Of a stretch of 64,000 nucleotides of DNA, positions 45,901-57,169 are shown one piece after another (position 1 is the stretch's first letter; every line of letters starts with the position of its first letter). A program made the translations under genes and the position numbers. The DNA comes from Cynocephalus volans (Eukaryota > Chordata > Mammalia > Dermoptera > Cynocephalidae): contig NC_084462.1 in assembly GCF_027409185.1 (NCBI RefSeq), forward strand, positions 183,882,071-183,946,070, in the 5' to 3' direction. Below the pieces are notes generated by a model, which saw nothing but the letters and a program-made list of their open reading frames with translations, did no database searches and was not told the origin of the DNA.

Positions 45901-47150
45901 CCCCATCCCAGGGCCGGCGCCCTACGAGGTGGCAGGAGGCCAGGGTCCCGGCTGCGCCCTCGAGCGACTCGGAAGGGGTCCCTTTGCAGACGGTCGCCCT
46001 TGGGGCCCCGTGGGGCGGGCCACCGAGGCCGAGGCGGCGAGGACGGCTGGACAGCCACCCCCCGCCGCGGGCCCCGCACCCCGCCCTCCCCAGCGCCTCC
46101 ACTGGCCGGGTGGGGCGGGCAGGGAAGGGGTGGCAAGGGTGACCTCAGCGGTTCCGCCGCTCCGGGAAGTCGCCTCGGCCCGCCCCTCCAGCCCCCGCCC
46201 CGAGTTTCGCTCTCTCCGGGGCGGGGCGAGCGGCGGGCGGTGCCGGGCCGGCCAAGTCGAGCGCCCCGCCCGTCGCGCTCCGGTCCCCGCGCTGTCCCCG
46301 CCGGGGCGCGCCGTCCGCGGCTCCGTGCGCGCCAGGACCGCACCGGCGAGGGCGCGCGGCGCGGGCGGCCGCCGGAGAGGAGCTCCGGGAGGCGGAGGTG
46401 AGCGCGGGGCGGGCGCCCGGCTCTGCCCGCCCCTCCGCCGGCTCCCCGCGGCCGCGCTGCCATAAATGGGGCCGGCGGCGGCGGCGGCGCGGCCACTCCG
46501 GCGTCGGGGGACGCGGCGGGCGGGCGGGCGGCCGCCGGGAGTGAAGTTCGCGGGCGCCCGGCGGGAGGGCACCGCGAGCGGGCACGCGCGCCCCGGGAGC
46601 CGCCCCCGCTGTTTACTTTCGAGCGAGTTTTTCCTGCTCGGGACAGGTGCCCAGGGCGGCTCCGGGAGGGCGTTCCGCGCGTCACCCCCGCGCCGCCCTG
46701 TGAGCGCTGCCTGCCCCCGGGAAGGGCGCGGCGGGCGCCGGCGGCTCCGGGCGCGCTGACGGGCGTCCCGTTTGTGCCCAGGTGATGACGGCGGCGGCAT
46801 GGAGTTCCCGGAGCACGGCGGGCGGCTGCTGGGCCGCCTGAGGCAGCAGCGCGAGCTGGGCTTCCTGTGCGACTGCACCGTGCTGGTGGGCGACGCGCGC
46901 TTCCCGGCCCACCGCGCCGTGCTGGCCGCGTGCAGCGTCTACTTCCATCTCTTCTACAGGGACCGGCCCGCGGGCAGCCGCGACACGGTGCGGCTCAACG
47001 GCGACATCGTCACGGCGCCCGCCTTCGGGCGTCTTCTGGACTTCATGTACCAGGGTCGCCTGGACCTGCGCAGCCTGCCCGTGGAGGACGTCCTGGCCGC
47101 CGCCAGCTACCTGCACATGTATGACATCGTCAAGGTCTGCAAGGGCAGGC
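45901..47150. promoter_or_regulatory. ZBTB42: CpG island and promoter of ZBTB42
   Basis: Dense CpG block that runs from the 5' flank into the coding exon. A probable first (non-coding) exon ends at 46397 with donor GGCGGAG/GTGAGCG. A TATA-like CATAAATG at 46461-46468 could mark another start. A GGC run lies at about 46472-46490. The true start sites are not determinable here. Confidence 0.7.
46785..46841 (+). promoter_or_regulatory. Overlapping upstream ORF at the ZBTB42 start
   Basis: ATG at 46785 is 14 bases before the main ATG, in another frame. It runs 18 codons to TGA at 46839-46841, past the main start. G at -3 gives it fair context. Scanning ribosomes starting here would miss the main ATG, so it may damp translation. 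Inferred from sequence only; it depends on the exon starting at 46782 or earlier. Confidence 0.5.
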
Positions 47151-48070
47151 TCAGGGACAAGGACCGAGAGCTGGACCCAGAGACCCCCGCCCCGGGAGCA
47201 GAGCCGCCCGGCCAGCCACCGTGCCCCCTGCCTGCCTGGACCCCTGACGTCTGCCCAGCTGCCCAGGAGGCCAGGCTCCCCCGGGTTGGGGTCAAGGCTG
47301 CCCTCCCTCTGCAAGCGTCCGGGCCTCCTTCCTGGCAGGCCCCAGGAGACTCAGACCGGGCCCTGGACCTGTCACTGAAGCCTGGCCCGAGGCAGGAGCA
47401 GGGCCACCCACATTGCATCCTCCCGACACCCCTCTGTGGCCAGATGTACCAGAGGGCCCAGCCTTTGGTGAAGGACGAGCAGGATTCACCATCTGAACAG
47501 GAGGATGGCAGAGCCTCTAGGAGTCCCCATAGTCCCCCAAAGCCACCCAGTGTTCCTGCAGCCAAGGGCCTGGCAGTGGGCTTGGAGCCATTGTCCATCA
47601 GCAGGGCAGGCAGCCAGGAGCCAGAGCTGGACGCAGAGCGGGTGGTGGTCCGGGACGCAGTGAGGCCCGGTGGGCACCTCTGCATCTGCCCACTGTGCAG
47701 CAAGCTGTTCCCCAGTGTCCACGGGCTGCAGCTGCACCTCAGTGCCCACTTCCGCGAGCGGGACTGCTCCCAGGCCCGGCTCTCCCCCGACGGTGCCGTG
47801 CCCACATGCCCGCTCTGCAGGAAGACCTTCTCATGCACATACACACTGAAGAGGCATGAACGGACACACTCGGGGGAGAAGCCCTACACGTGTGTGCAGT
47901 GTGGCAAGGGCTTCCAGTACTCCCACAACCTGAGTCGGCACGCCGTGGTGCACACTCGAGAGAAGCCTCATGCCTGCCGCTGGTGTGAGCGCCGTTTCAC
48001 GCAGTCGGGGGACCTGTACCGCCACGTCCGCAAGTTCCACTGTGGCCTGGTCAAGTCCCTGCTGGTGTGA
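46799..48070 (+). CDS. ZBTB42: ZBTB42, zinc finger and BTB domain protein
   Basis: Nuclear BTB/C2H2 transcriptional repressor, close to ZBTB18 (RP58). It is enriched in muscle, and its mutation in human causes lethal congenital contracture syndrome 6. A single open coding exon of 423 codons; human is 422 as I recall. Start ATG 46799 has G at -3 and G at +4 and opens MEFPEHGGRLLGRLRQQREL. BTB domain about residues 14-118 (FLCDCTVLVGDARFPAHRAV, then ASYLHMYDIVKVCKGRL). A Pro/Ser-rich middle (~120-290) contains the short ALDLSLK motif, a CtBP-type PLDLS-like site. Four C2H2 fingers begin at Cys297, Cys337, Cys365 and Cys393; all Cys and His ligands are present, and the fingers 2-3 linker is HSGEKPYTC. 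C-terminus GLVKSLLV. It is divergent from AKT1. An overlapping upstream ORF precedes the start. Confidence 0.97.
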   Translation: MEFPEHGGRLLGRLRQQRELGFLCDCTVLVGDARFPAHRAVLAACSVYFHLFYRDRPAGSRDTVRLNGDIVTAPAFGRLLDFMYQGRLDLRSLPVEDVLAAASYLHMYDIVKVCKGRLRDKDRELDPETPAPGAEPPGQPPCPLPAWTPDVCPAAQEARLPRVGVKAALPLQASGPPSWQAPGDSDRALDLSLKPGPRQEQGHPHCILPTPLCGQMYQRAQPLVKDEQDSPSEQEDGRASRSPHSPPKPPSVPAAKGLAVGLEPLSISRAGSQEPELDAERVVVRDAVRPGGHLCICPLCSKLFPSVHGLQLHLSAHFRERDCSQARLSPDGAVPTCPLCRKTFSCTYTLKRHERTHSGEKPYTCVQCGKGFQYSHNLSRHAVVHTREKPHACRWCERRFTQSGDLYRHVRKFHCGLVKSLLV

Positions 48071-50320
48071 TGTGTCCCTGTGGGTCCCCGGAGTGGGGTG
48101 CAAGGGAAGGGGCAGGGCTCACCCAGGTGTGACACTGGGACAGAGTGTGTAGCAGGGCCAGGTGGAGGCTCCAAGGCTGGACGTCTCTACCCAAATGCTG
48201 CTGCTTCCTGGAACGTGGGCTCTGACTCAGGTGACTGGGCAGCCTTCCTCCCGCCTTGTCTCCCCCTCCCCCCACCTTCCAACTCACTCCTGCCCCCAGG
48301 CTTTGCCCAGCCCAGTCCATGACACTATCTCCTCTTACCATCCCCTCCAGCCAAGTTCTAAGGCACGTCCAGCTGGCACCTGCGCTGAAGCGCAGGCTTC
48401 TGGGTGAGAGGCAGCACATTTGTTTTCCGTCCTGGGACTTCCCTGATCACCTCTCTGGCACGCTCGGGGGCATCCTTGTGACCTGAATGATTCATGGGTC
48501 AGAAAAGCTGTTGATGTGTGAGTCCCCAATGGGACGCTTGGAGGAAACAGGCCACTCCTGGTGGGTGGCAGCAGGAACCCCTGCTGGGAAGGCCCAGGGC
48601 ACAGCAGGGGCCATCTGGGTCCAGCTGGTGTCATAGGTGGGTGCAGCCCCAGGGGGTACTGCAGGGCAGCAGGAGTAGAGCCAGCTGGAAGCTGAGTGGC
48701 TCTGGAGTTATCATGATTAGGGTGGGACTGGGTCCTCAAGAACCTGCAATCCTGACCGCACTGTAACTTTGGGCAGAGAATGTGAAAATTTGGAAATGGA
48801 TTCTCCTGAGATGCAGAAAGAGCCTCCCCAAGGTCCAAGGTTGCCAGATGTCTGCTGGTGGGCAACGGTCTGGGCCTCTTCTCTGCCCAAGCTACAGGTC
48901 CAGGGTACCTCTGAGTGTCCCCAGGTTGGTGGCAGGGGAGGGGGAGCTGGGAACAGTAGCCCCCACCTTGAGACTAACTCTGTGTGTCCCAGGCTGCTGC
49001 TGGGCTATGGTGGACCTGACCCTGAAGGTCACTTGCTTGCCTGCTACGGGTCTCCCCAGAGCTGTGGATGTTTCCAGAGCACTGAGCAGGGGGCCAGAGG
49101 CTGCCCTGTTTACCAGGAGCCATGTCTGCAGGGCTTCCCTTCCCCACGTGGTGATAGCAGCCATGGAATGAGGAAGGGAGGCGGGTGGCCGAGGGGCCAG
49201 ACCGGCAGCATCCCCCCTTTGTGCTCAGCCTGGGGAAGCTGATGCCCCTAGAATGTGAATGGTGAATGACCGTGACCTCCGCATTTGTGGATGGTTTGGG
49301 TCATCCTGCTTCACCCGCCTACTCACCAGGCAAATCTTGCTGCCAGAAGCTCGCTGGTTGCAGCAAGGGGGTTTTGCTGAGGGTGTGGTCCCAGCTTCTG
49401 GGAGTCCCACAGGTGGCACACACCTGGTTTTCCCCAGAGCACCTGGGCTATTTCTGCTGTGATTGAAAGTGGCACTGAGTACAGAGTCTAACCAAGTCTA
49501 AGTTATTTTCCCGTCTCCTGACAACACTTGATGTATTTATTTGTCTACCTGGCCTAGAATGAATGACTTTTGGTCTTCGTAGTGTGTGACAGACCCATCC
49601 CCTGCTCACCCCAGGCTCTCCTGGCATGTCTGTAGCATTCTAGAGAGCTGGGGGCAGGGGGCCCTGCTCCTGATTCTCCTGGCCCCAACCCCCACCCCCG
49701 GAAGGGCTGATGGGACTTTGTGCTCAGTGTCAAGTGCTCCATAATGGGTGATTCTTATGCCTGTGTGTGTGTGCATGCATGTGTATCTGGCACATGGCAG
49801 GGCCCAAGCTGAGCCGGCAGCCCAGCAGAACAGCCGCCCCACTGCCACCACCCAAGCAGGGAGATGTGGCCATGGCACTGGTTTTCCCCAAGTGGTTTCC
49901 TGGAGAAGAACTTTCCTGGGGTGGGGAAGCCTGCCCTGGGTTGTCAACACTGGACTCATTGTCTTCTGCACACAGTTACTGTGAAGTTAACGTGAAGAGA
50001 CGTGGTCAATTTTAATTTTATAACGACACTGTTCAGATGAAATATATATCCATATATGTATTTAAGACACTAATTGTGTGGGATTGTGTAGTAGTGGCAT
50101 GTGTAGACGGGTTTCGGATGGAGCTTGCTGGGTGGGGTCCTTTGGGCCAGCCCAGCCACCTGCGGCTCCAGAGTGACCCAGAGGACAGTTGTTGGTACTT
50201 AGCATTTGGCCAGAGGTTTTGTTTGCAAGGACCCCCCCACCCCCACCCCATCGTCAGCCTGTGACAGTCGTCCTTGGAAATGAGTGCTGTCTCCCCATCT
50301 CACATCACGATGGCAGTGTT

Positions 50321-50326
50321 AATAAA
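50321..50326 (+). terminator. ZBTB42: ZBTB42 poly(A) signal
   Basis: AATAAA preceded by GCAGTGTT and followed by a GGGATGGGG/TGTTCC-type GU-rich area. It is the first canonical signal after the stop and fits a ~4-kb transcript. Confidence 0.7.
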
Positions 50327-50345
50327 GCCCACCCCAGGTGGAGAT

Positions 50346-53300
50346 GGCTGTGACTGTTCCTGGGGATGGGGTTGGGAAGTGAGGGCACTGCCCATCTGGG
50401 ATGGGGACAGAAGAGGCTGGGCTGACAGGGGACGGGGTCGCCAGGTAGGTGGTGGCATTCCGGGAGCCCTTTCCCAGATGCCACCACATGCTTGTGCCAT
50501 GCAGTTGGGTGAGCTGGGGCAGGGCTGAGGACAGGTTGTACCTTGTCTTTTCCCAGGTTTGCCCCCTACCACTGGAGCGTGGGGGAGGGAAGTCCCACGG
50601 AGACAGGTCTGTGTAAGAGATGAGCAGGGGAGGCCACAGTGGCTTCTTGCCCTGGGGAGGGAGGCTGAACCCTGGAAAGAAACCTGCTGAGCCCTGTGCA
50701 GACCCTGGGTCCTAGATCTTAGCCCTCCTGATTCCGTGGGGCTCAGTCCTCCTGTCCCCCTGCCTTCCAAAGGCAACCCCAACTCCCCTGCTCCTACCCT
50801 CCTGTCTCCCCCCCATGCCTGCCCTGCTGTCTCTTCTCCACACCTCATTTACACCCCACCTCCCTCAGGTGGACTGGCCCCAGAGGCTGGTTTGGGCAAG
50901 AGATGGATAAAGCCTAGGGGTTGAGTCCCTCTCACGCACACTCACGGGGCCCTTGGGGTGGGGTGAGGCACAGAACACTCTAGAGCCCCTGAACCCAGGT
51001 GGCCATTCCAGCCTCCCCTCCTCCTCGCTGCCCGCTCCCTCCCCCTTACATGAGGGCATTACGCGGGTGTCTCCCTGAGCCCTCACCATGAGCTTGGCCT
51101 TTCTCCCCAGGCCATGGGGCAGGTGGGGCTGAACGGCCTCCCCATGTGCTGTAAGCTTCATCCTGGCCAGGCCAAAGTGTCCTCAGCTTGGGAAGGACCA
51201 GGGTAGACCCCAAGCTCAGGGTAGGATGGGAGCTCTGCCTGCTGAAGGATTCCCAGAGGTCAGGCTGAGCTGGTGGTGAAGGCACCTGCCAGTTCCTGGG
51301 CCAACTCTTGTGGCTTCCCAATCCTGACCCCAAATGCAAGTCCTTGCTTCTGGGAGGTGGAGCCTGCCCCTCCCCCCTCCTGCACCCCCCCCCACCTCCC
51401 GCCGAGTCTGGACCAGAGCCACTGTCCTGCAGGGAGGCCCTGTCATGTTCCCAGTCGGGCCCATGACTCAGCCCAGGCCTTGTCAACCCGGGAGGAGGAG
51501 GCTGTTGCCATACCAAGTGGGCAGGGGAGGATCGTACTCTCCAGTCTCTGAGGGGAGGGGATTCCTGGGTCCCTCCTGCCTAACCAGCTCTACCAAGCTG
51601 AGCCCACAGTCAGCTGACAGCTGGAGTTGTCACCAAAACTGTCAGCCTCAAGCCTGCGCAGGGTGGCCCTCCTGGCACCCTCCCTGGAGGCCACCCAGCC
51701 TGACCCCTTGGCTGGATGGTAAACTGAGGCATGTGGAAAGGCCCCGCACTGGCCCATGATCCCAGAGCCAGTTGGTGGTAAATCCAGACCTTCCATTCCT
51801 TCCACAAACTCCAGGACCCTCAGCTCTTTGCCTTCAGTGCTGGGCACAGGGCCCCAGCACCGTCAGAGACCTGGGGCCTCTGTTGGGAGGAGGCCAGAGG
51901 GAGTGCAGAGGCTCGGGCTCTGGGGCAGGAGGTGTCCCAGAAGGCTCCTCAGGCAGGGCAGACTCTTGGGAGCCTCTGAGCAGGCAACACGAGACGGGCA
52001 GCAGGTGGGGCAGCCCAGGGCAAAGGCGCTGGTCAGGGCGCAGGCTCCGTGGGCAGATGCGGGCGTGCGGGGGGTGAGGCCGCCATGGCTGGCTTTGAAG
52101 CAGGGCTATCTGGGCAGTCTCAGCCCCTCCTGTTCCTCCACTTCCCCCAGCCCTTCGCCTTGGGGGCAGGTGAACACACCTGGTGTCACCCCTTCCCAAT
52201 ATTCAAACCCTCCCCTGGTGCCGGGTGTTTCACTCCACAGACGTCCCCAGGGAGCCCAAGCTGTGACCCTGCCCGTCCCCAGCGCTGAGCGGGTGAGCCC
52301 TGAGCCCCACTGGGCCTCTGCCCTGCTCTGCGGCTTTTCTCTCCCTGCCTCAATCCCACCCTTTCTTCACCAAACAGCCCAGACCCCACACTGTCATCAC
52401 CATGGTCTTCTTGGCCATCCCCCTGCCTCACAAAGCCACCCCGTCCCCTGCGCGTCCACCGCCAGCCGCCCTGGGCAGGAAGGAGTGACCCATGGCCGCC
52501 AAGCTGACAGCCTGGACAGAGGTGGGCTCCACCTGCCCACCGGTGGCGCGTCAGGGTCGCGCTCCCTCCTCCGTCACCCTCGGGTGCAGGGCACTTTCTC
52601 AGTTTCCTGCACCTCCTGCTCCCGCCTGCACCCTCCTATGCAGAAGAAAATAAGTGTCTGCAAAAGAGGCTGGTACCTCTCCCCACATGCATCAGGGAAA
52701 GAACTTCCCCGGTGCACAGGACCCCTGGTCCCTGTGTCATCGGCACCTGTGCTGTCCTGGTCACCACGTCACTTCCGGTCTCCCCTCAATGCTCTCACTG
52801 GTACAATGGGGGTCATGGCAGACAGCTGTTAAGGGACAAGCGAGGCATGCCCGCTGAGCACACACCCGCCCCACCTCCCCCGGCTGAGAAGACGTTGGCA
52901 ACAAGGCCTTCTAGAGCTCTCCAAGCCACCCCAGGGTGCTGGTGTGTTTGGGGGTGCTGGTGATTGCGATGTGAGGACCCCACTGCTGGGCCCTGGCCTG
53001 GTTCAGTCCCCTCCCCCTCCCACTCCTGCAGCTGTTGCAAAAGAGTCCAGGGGCAGCTGGCTGGAGGCCCAGGGCTGTTCCAGACTCCAAGCTGGAAGTG
53101 GCAGAAAATGCCCACTCTGGAGCTGCTCGGGGCCTGCGGCTATGGCAGGAGGAGCAGCTAGTTCAGAGAAGCCCTGGGGCCACTGGGAAACAAGGTGGGG
53201 ATGCCCACCCACCTCCACTCCAGGCCTGGGTAGCAGGCAGCCCCTCAGGGAAGTCAGTGGATCTAGGAGGACCAGGGGATCCTAGGGAGCCAGGGACCCC

Positions 53301-53414
53301 CTCCTCGCATTGGACCCTAGAGGTTTTGCGTCACTAATGTGAACAGAAGTCTTGCAGACGGACACCATTCCCTTGCTTTTCAGGCAGAGGGCTGGGGCTC
53401 TGTGTGTTTCTTCC
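50346..53414. other. ZBTB42 downstream intergenic region
   Basis: 3 kb GC-rich DNA with a MIR fragment at about 51715-51835. An ATG-initiated open frame (51756-52832, 358 codons) is Pro/Ser-rich, begins inside that MIR and resembles nothing I know, so I do not call it a gene. Confidence 0.55.
51715..51835 (+). repeat. MIR fragment
   Basis: ATGGTAAACTGAGGCATGTG, then CCCATGATCCCAGAGCCAGT and TGGTAAATCCAGACCTTCC follow the MIR consensus order. Confidence 0.6.
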
Positions 53415-53798
53415 CTGGTTGTCCGCTCGGCTGCTGTAACAAGGCACCACAGACTGGGGGCTCACACCACCGAAATGTGCTGTCTCATAGTCTGGAGGCT
53501 ACAAGTCCAAGATCAAGGTGCGTGCAGGTTGGTTTCTCCTGCGGCCTCTCTCCTCGGTGTGTAGACGGCATCTTCTCGCTGTGTCCTCACATGGTCGTCC
53601 CTCTGTGCCTGTCTGTGTCCTAAACTCCTCTTATAAGGACCCCAGTCCTAGTGTATTAGGGCCCACCCTAGTAACCTAATTTTACCTTAATTACCTCTTT
53701 AAAGGTCCTATCTCCAAATACAGACACTTTCTGTGGTCCTGTGGGTTAGGACTTCAACATATGAATTTAGGGAGGGACACCATTCAGCCCCTAACACC
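53415..53798 (-). repeat. MLT1-type LTR, antisense
   Basis: Reverse MLT1 landmarks: CTGTAACAAGGCACCACAGA, CTCCTCTTATAAGGACCCCA, GTCCTATCTCCAAATACAGA, then GGACTTCAACATATGAATTT and a terminal CAGCCCCTAACAC. Confidence 0.9.
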
Positions 53799-54949
53799 TG
53801 GTGTTTCAGAAAAGTGTGGAGGGCTGTGGACACTAGCCTGGGAGCCGGGAGGCCCAGGTCCCAGCCTGGCTCTGCCCAGATCTGCAGCAGCCTCTGCAGT
53901 TTTCTTGGCAGTAAAATTGGTTGATGTTTCCATTTTTGCCCTACAATGGGCCAGCACACACACAGGCAGTCAGGCACAGCTCAGGGGGAATTGTCCCTCC
54001 CAAAGAAAGCCCAGGCCTGACCCCTTCTACCCATGCCCCCAACAGTGGCCACCATCCCCTGGATTCTGGTCCCCAGGGCAGCTGGCCTGATGTGCAACAG
54101 ACAGATCCCCTTTGTACTGACTCTTCCCAGCGTGTCCTGTACCATGTGGCCCCATGGGGCTGCCCCTCCAAGACTCTGCTCCCCCTGCAGAGTGTCTGTC
54201 TGCCCCCACCACCCTAGGTCAGGAGAGAGGGTGGGGGACACCCCTGGCCCACAGCCTCTCTCACCATGGCTCCGTCCTCTCACAAAGCCCACGCCCTCTG
54301 CCTGGGAAGCCCCCCTCACCTCCTCCTCTGTGCTGGGCTCTCCAGCCCCCCTGGGCTTCCCCTCATTTACTGAAGACCTGAGCTCTGAGCAGTCCATCCG
54401 CTTCATCTCTCCAATCTCACCTCAGCCCCACTCCTGGCTTGGCAGTTTGTACCCAGTCATTGCCAATAACAACGCCTCCTCTGGAATCTGAAATTCAGAC
54501 ACGCTTGCCTTACAATGCAAGCTCCTCTCCCCGTTTATCTGATCAAACAGTTTCTCCATAATAATCCTTTGGCCTTGTTGCAGTTTTTAATGTACTGGCC
54601 TTCCCACCTTTCCACTATCCATCCCCCTCCCTCCTTGCCTCCCTCTTCACTTGGCTTAGTGGTCAGCCGTAGCCTGGTTCTGACGACCCCTGCCCAGGCT
54701 CGAGTCTCCTGCCGCCTTTTTCTCTCAAACTATTTGGCAAAACCAGAAACCTAGATCAATCTAAACATTACCTTCACTGTGCAGTTCACAGAGAAGAAAG
54801 GGCAAACGTCTCAGGACATAGGACAGTGTGCTCCACGTCATTCACAACAAATACAATAAAAGAAATCCACGTGGAGAGTCTGGTAATGCTGGAGTAGTTT
54901 GGTTGGACTAATCACCCCATTGATAAAAATAATAAATTCTGGACAAAAA
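53799..54949. other. Intergenic spacer
   Basis: C/T-rich non-coding DNA, possibly with a decayed MIR near 53850-53940. No gene is recognised. Confidence 0.5.
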
Positions 54950-55870
54950 TATATATGCTTTAAAAAAAAAAAAAAACGAGCTGAAAGCATTTGAGAGCAA
55001 GCGAAAGCAGCAGAAACTGGGAAGGAGTCTGCCCTTGAAAAACAGAAACTGCACCCAGCGAGATTTGTGGATTTGTGGCAACAGATTTGACAGATACTTC
55101 ACAAAGGACATTGCACAGAAAGCTAACAGGCGCATGGAAAAGTGATCATCACTAATCACCAGGGAAATGCAAATTAAAACCACAATGGGACATCATACGC
55201 ACGTGTTCCGAAAAGCCTGACAACACCAAACATTGGTGGTGATGTGGAGCAACTGCAACCCTCGTCATTGCTGGGGAGAGTTTAAAAGTGGGACAGCCAC
55301 ACTGGAAAAAGGATTGGCTGGGCTTTTTTTGTTTTGTTTTGTTTTTTATCAAGTTAAATATATACCTTTTGTTTGGCCCAACAGTTCTGCCCCAGGTGTC
55401 ATCCGGGAGAGAAATGAAACGAGCGCTAGCTAAAGGATTGTACTTAAGTGTTCAGAGCAGCTTCATCCATGCGACCAAAAGCTAGAAACAACCCAGATGT
55501 CCCTGGGCTAGCAGAAGAACGGATAAACTAATTGCAGAATATTCATACAGTGGAGTATTATGTAACAATGAAAAGGAAGCCCTGGATGGATCTTGCTGTA
55601 CTGAGGGAAAGAAGCCAGACACAGGAGGATTTCATTTGTCTGAGATCCCAGCAGAGGCAAAACTCATCTATGGTGGGAAAAGATCACAAGAGCAGCTGCG
55701 TCAGGGTGGAGAGTGGGGTTAACTGGGAAGGATATGGGGGAGCCTTTCGGGGTGAGGGGCAGACACATCTAGATGTTTGTAGGGGTGTGTGTTACACAGG
55801 TGTAGGCATTTGTCAAAACTTTGAGTTAAGATTTGCACATTTCGAAGTACATACATTTTTAAAATATAAA
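54950..55870 (+). repeat. L1 LINE 3' part, sense
   Basis: ORF2-end and 3' UTR landmarks: ATCACCAGGGAAATGCAAAT, AAAACCACAATGGGACATCA, AAGCTAGAAACAACCCAGAT, ATTCATACAGTGGAGTATTA, then AAAGAAGCCAGACACAGGAG. Multiple frame breaks, so it is dead. An A-run at 54961-54976 and a T/G-rich run near 55325-55345 lie inside it. Confidence 0.85.
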
Positions 55871-55919
55871 TAGTTGTGGGAGGACAAGGGACAGATGGAG
55901 TCTGTCTGGATGCAACACG

Positions 55920-56035
55920 AAGGATGAGGACAGTTGTTGAAACTGGTGATGGGTACAGAGAGTTTATTGTACTTAAACAATTTTTTTGTATACTTTGAAA
56001 CTTTCCATAATAATATATTTAGAGAAAAAAAAAAC
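55920..56035 (+). repeat. Second L1 3' end
   Basis: ACTGGTGATGGGTACAGAGA to AACTTTCCATAATAATATAT and a terminal A-run (about 56025-56034): the end of an L1 3' UTR with its poly(A) tail. Confidence 0.75.
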
Positions 56036-56860
56036 ATACAGATACCATTCTGCATCAGACTGGCAAAGATAACTTTGTGTCTTAGGCAGTTTGTGTTACT
56101 GTAACAAAACACCACAGACTGGGTGGGCTTAAACAGCAGACAATTCTGGAGACTGGGAGGTCCAAGATCGGGGCACCCGCAGTCAGTGTCTAGAGAGGGC
56201 AGCCTTCTTGTATCCTTACAGGGCAGAGAGAGTGAGCATGGTCTCCGTCTCTCCTTAGAAGGACACCAGTCTGATGACAGGGCACCTTCATGACATTATG
56301 TAAACCTAATCACCTCTTAAAGGCCCTACCTCCAAATACCTTCATATTGGGCATCGAGGTTTCATATGGAGTGGGGGCACATATGAATCACATATAAATC
56401 TTGAGGGGACACAAATATACAGTCCATAACTTTGAAACATACTTAATTGGTGAGGTTATTGGTAGGGCAACAGAATCCTACCACATTACTGGTGGGGTAT
56501 AAATCGGCACATATCTAATTAAGAGGGAAATCTGATAATTGCCATCCACATTACAATTGCACAAATGCTTTGACCCAGCAGTTCTAGGAATCCATCCTAT
56601 AGATAAATCTGCACTGTGCAATATGACTTACGTATAAGGTTATGTGTTAAGAGTATTGCTTAATATAGCAAAACACTGGAAAAGGCTTAAATGTCCATTG
56701 GCAGGAGACCAGCTAGATAAATCATGGCCTGTCCATTGAATGGAATACCACAGTCATAAAAATGAAGGTGCTCTGGACGGATGGACGGTATGCGATGATA
56801 TTACGGAGTGAGAGTTACAAAGCATAGGAGAGTATACTAGTACGCTATCCTTCCTTGGTG
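56036..56860 (+). repeat. Third L1 fragment, split by an MLT1 LTR
   Basis: ACAGATACCATTCTGCATCA then GACTGGCAAAGATAAC (56037-56072) is the L1 ORF2-end pattern. It resumes after the LTR with CTACCACATTACTGGTGGGG, TTTGACCCAGCAGTTCTAGG and TTAAATGTCCATTGGCAGGA (56437-56760). The split shows the LTR inserted later than the L1. Confidence 0.8.
56078..56430 (-). repeat. MLT1-type LTR, antisense, nested in L1
   Basis: TTACTGTAACAAAACACCAC, CAATTCTGGAGACTGGGAGG, GCCCTACCTCCAAATACCTT, then AATATACAGTCCATAAC are reversed MLT1 landmarks. L1 sequence lies on both sides. Confidence 0.85.
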
Positions 56861-57169
56861 TAACAAGCACATGTAATTCCCTCCAGGGCCAAAGTGCCTC
56901 CATAGTAGCTGCAGCATCTCTACTCCCTGGAACCTTTTCCCTACAACCTTGCCCCTGTTATCAAACCTTTGGATTTTCCAAAATCTGATAGGCAAAACAT
57001 CCGACGTTAAGGAGTTATCGACTTTTTTCTATGGTTTTTGTTTCTCATTTCGTTTACGTTTATATCTTGGACCCTTCTAGTCTGAAGTGGTACAGGGTCA
57101 GGGTGTGGCTCTAGCGGCATCATTATCCAGTCGAGCAACATCACGTAGCGGCGCGTCCATCTCCACCGG
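56861..57169. other. Left flank of the orphan island
   Basis: AT-rich DNA, possibly old LINE sequence, yet with scattered CpG (CCGACG, TTCGTTTACG). No clear feature. Confidence 0.4.

Larger units (their letters stand above)
46782..50345 (+). other. ZBTB42: ZBTB42 main exon (5' UTR end, CDS, 3' UTR)
   Basis: The acceptor GTTTGTGCCCAG ends at 46781. The exon continues through the whole coding region to the AATAAA at 50321-50326. The 3' UTR is about 2.27 kb, with an AU-rich segment at 49525-49545 (GATGTATTTATTTGTC) and another at 50010-50070. Confidence 0.75.

Noticed and set aside
46461-46468. CATAAATG as the certain ZBTB42 TATA box
   Set aside because: It lies downstream of a good exon 1 donor at 46397 and in a CpG island with probable dispersed starts. 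Kept only as a possible alternative start.
45922-46878. 318-codon minus-strand open frame over the ZBTB42 promoter
   Set aside because: Arg/Pro/Gly-rich translation of a CpG island, antisense to the ZBTB42 start, with no domain. Stop codons are rare at this GC content.
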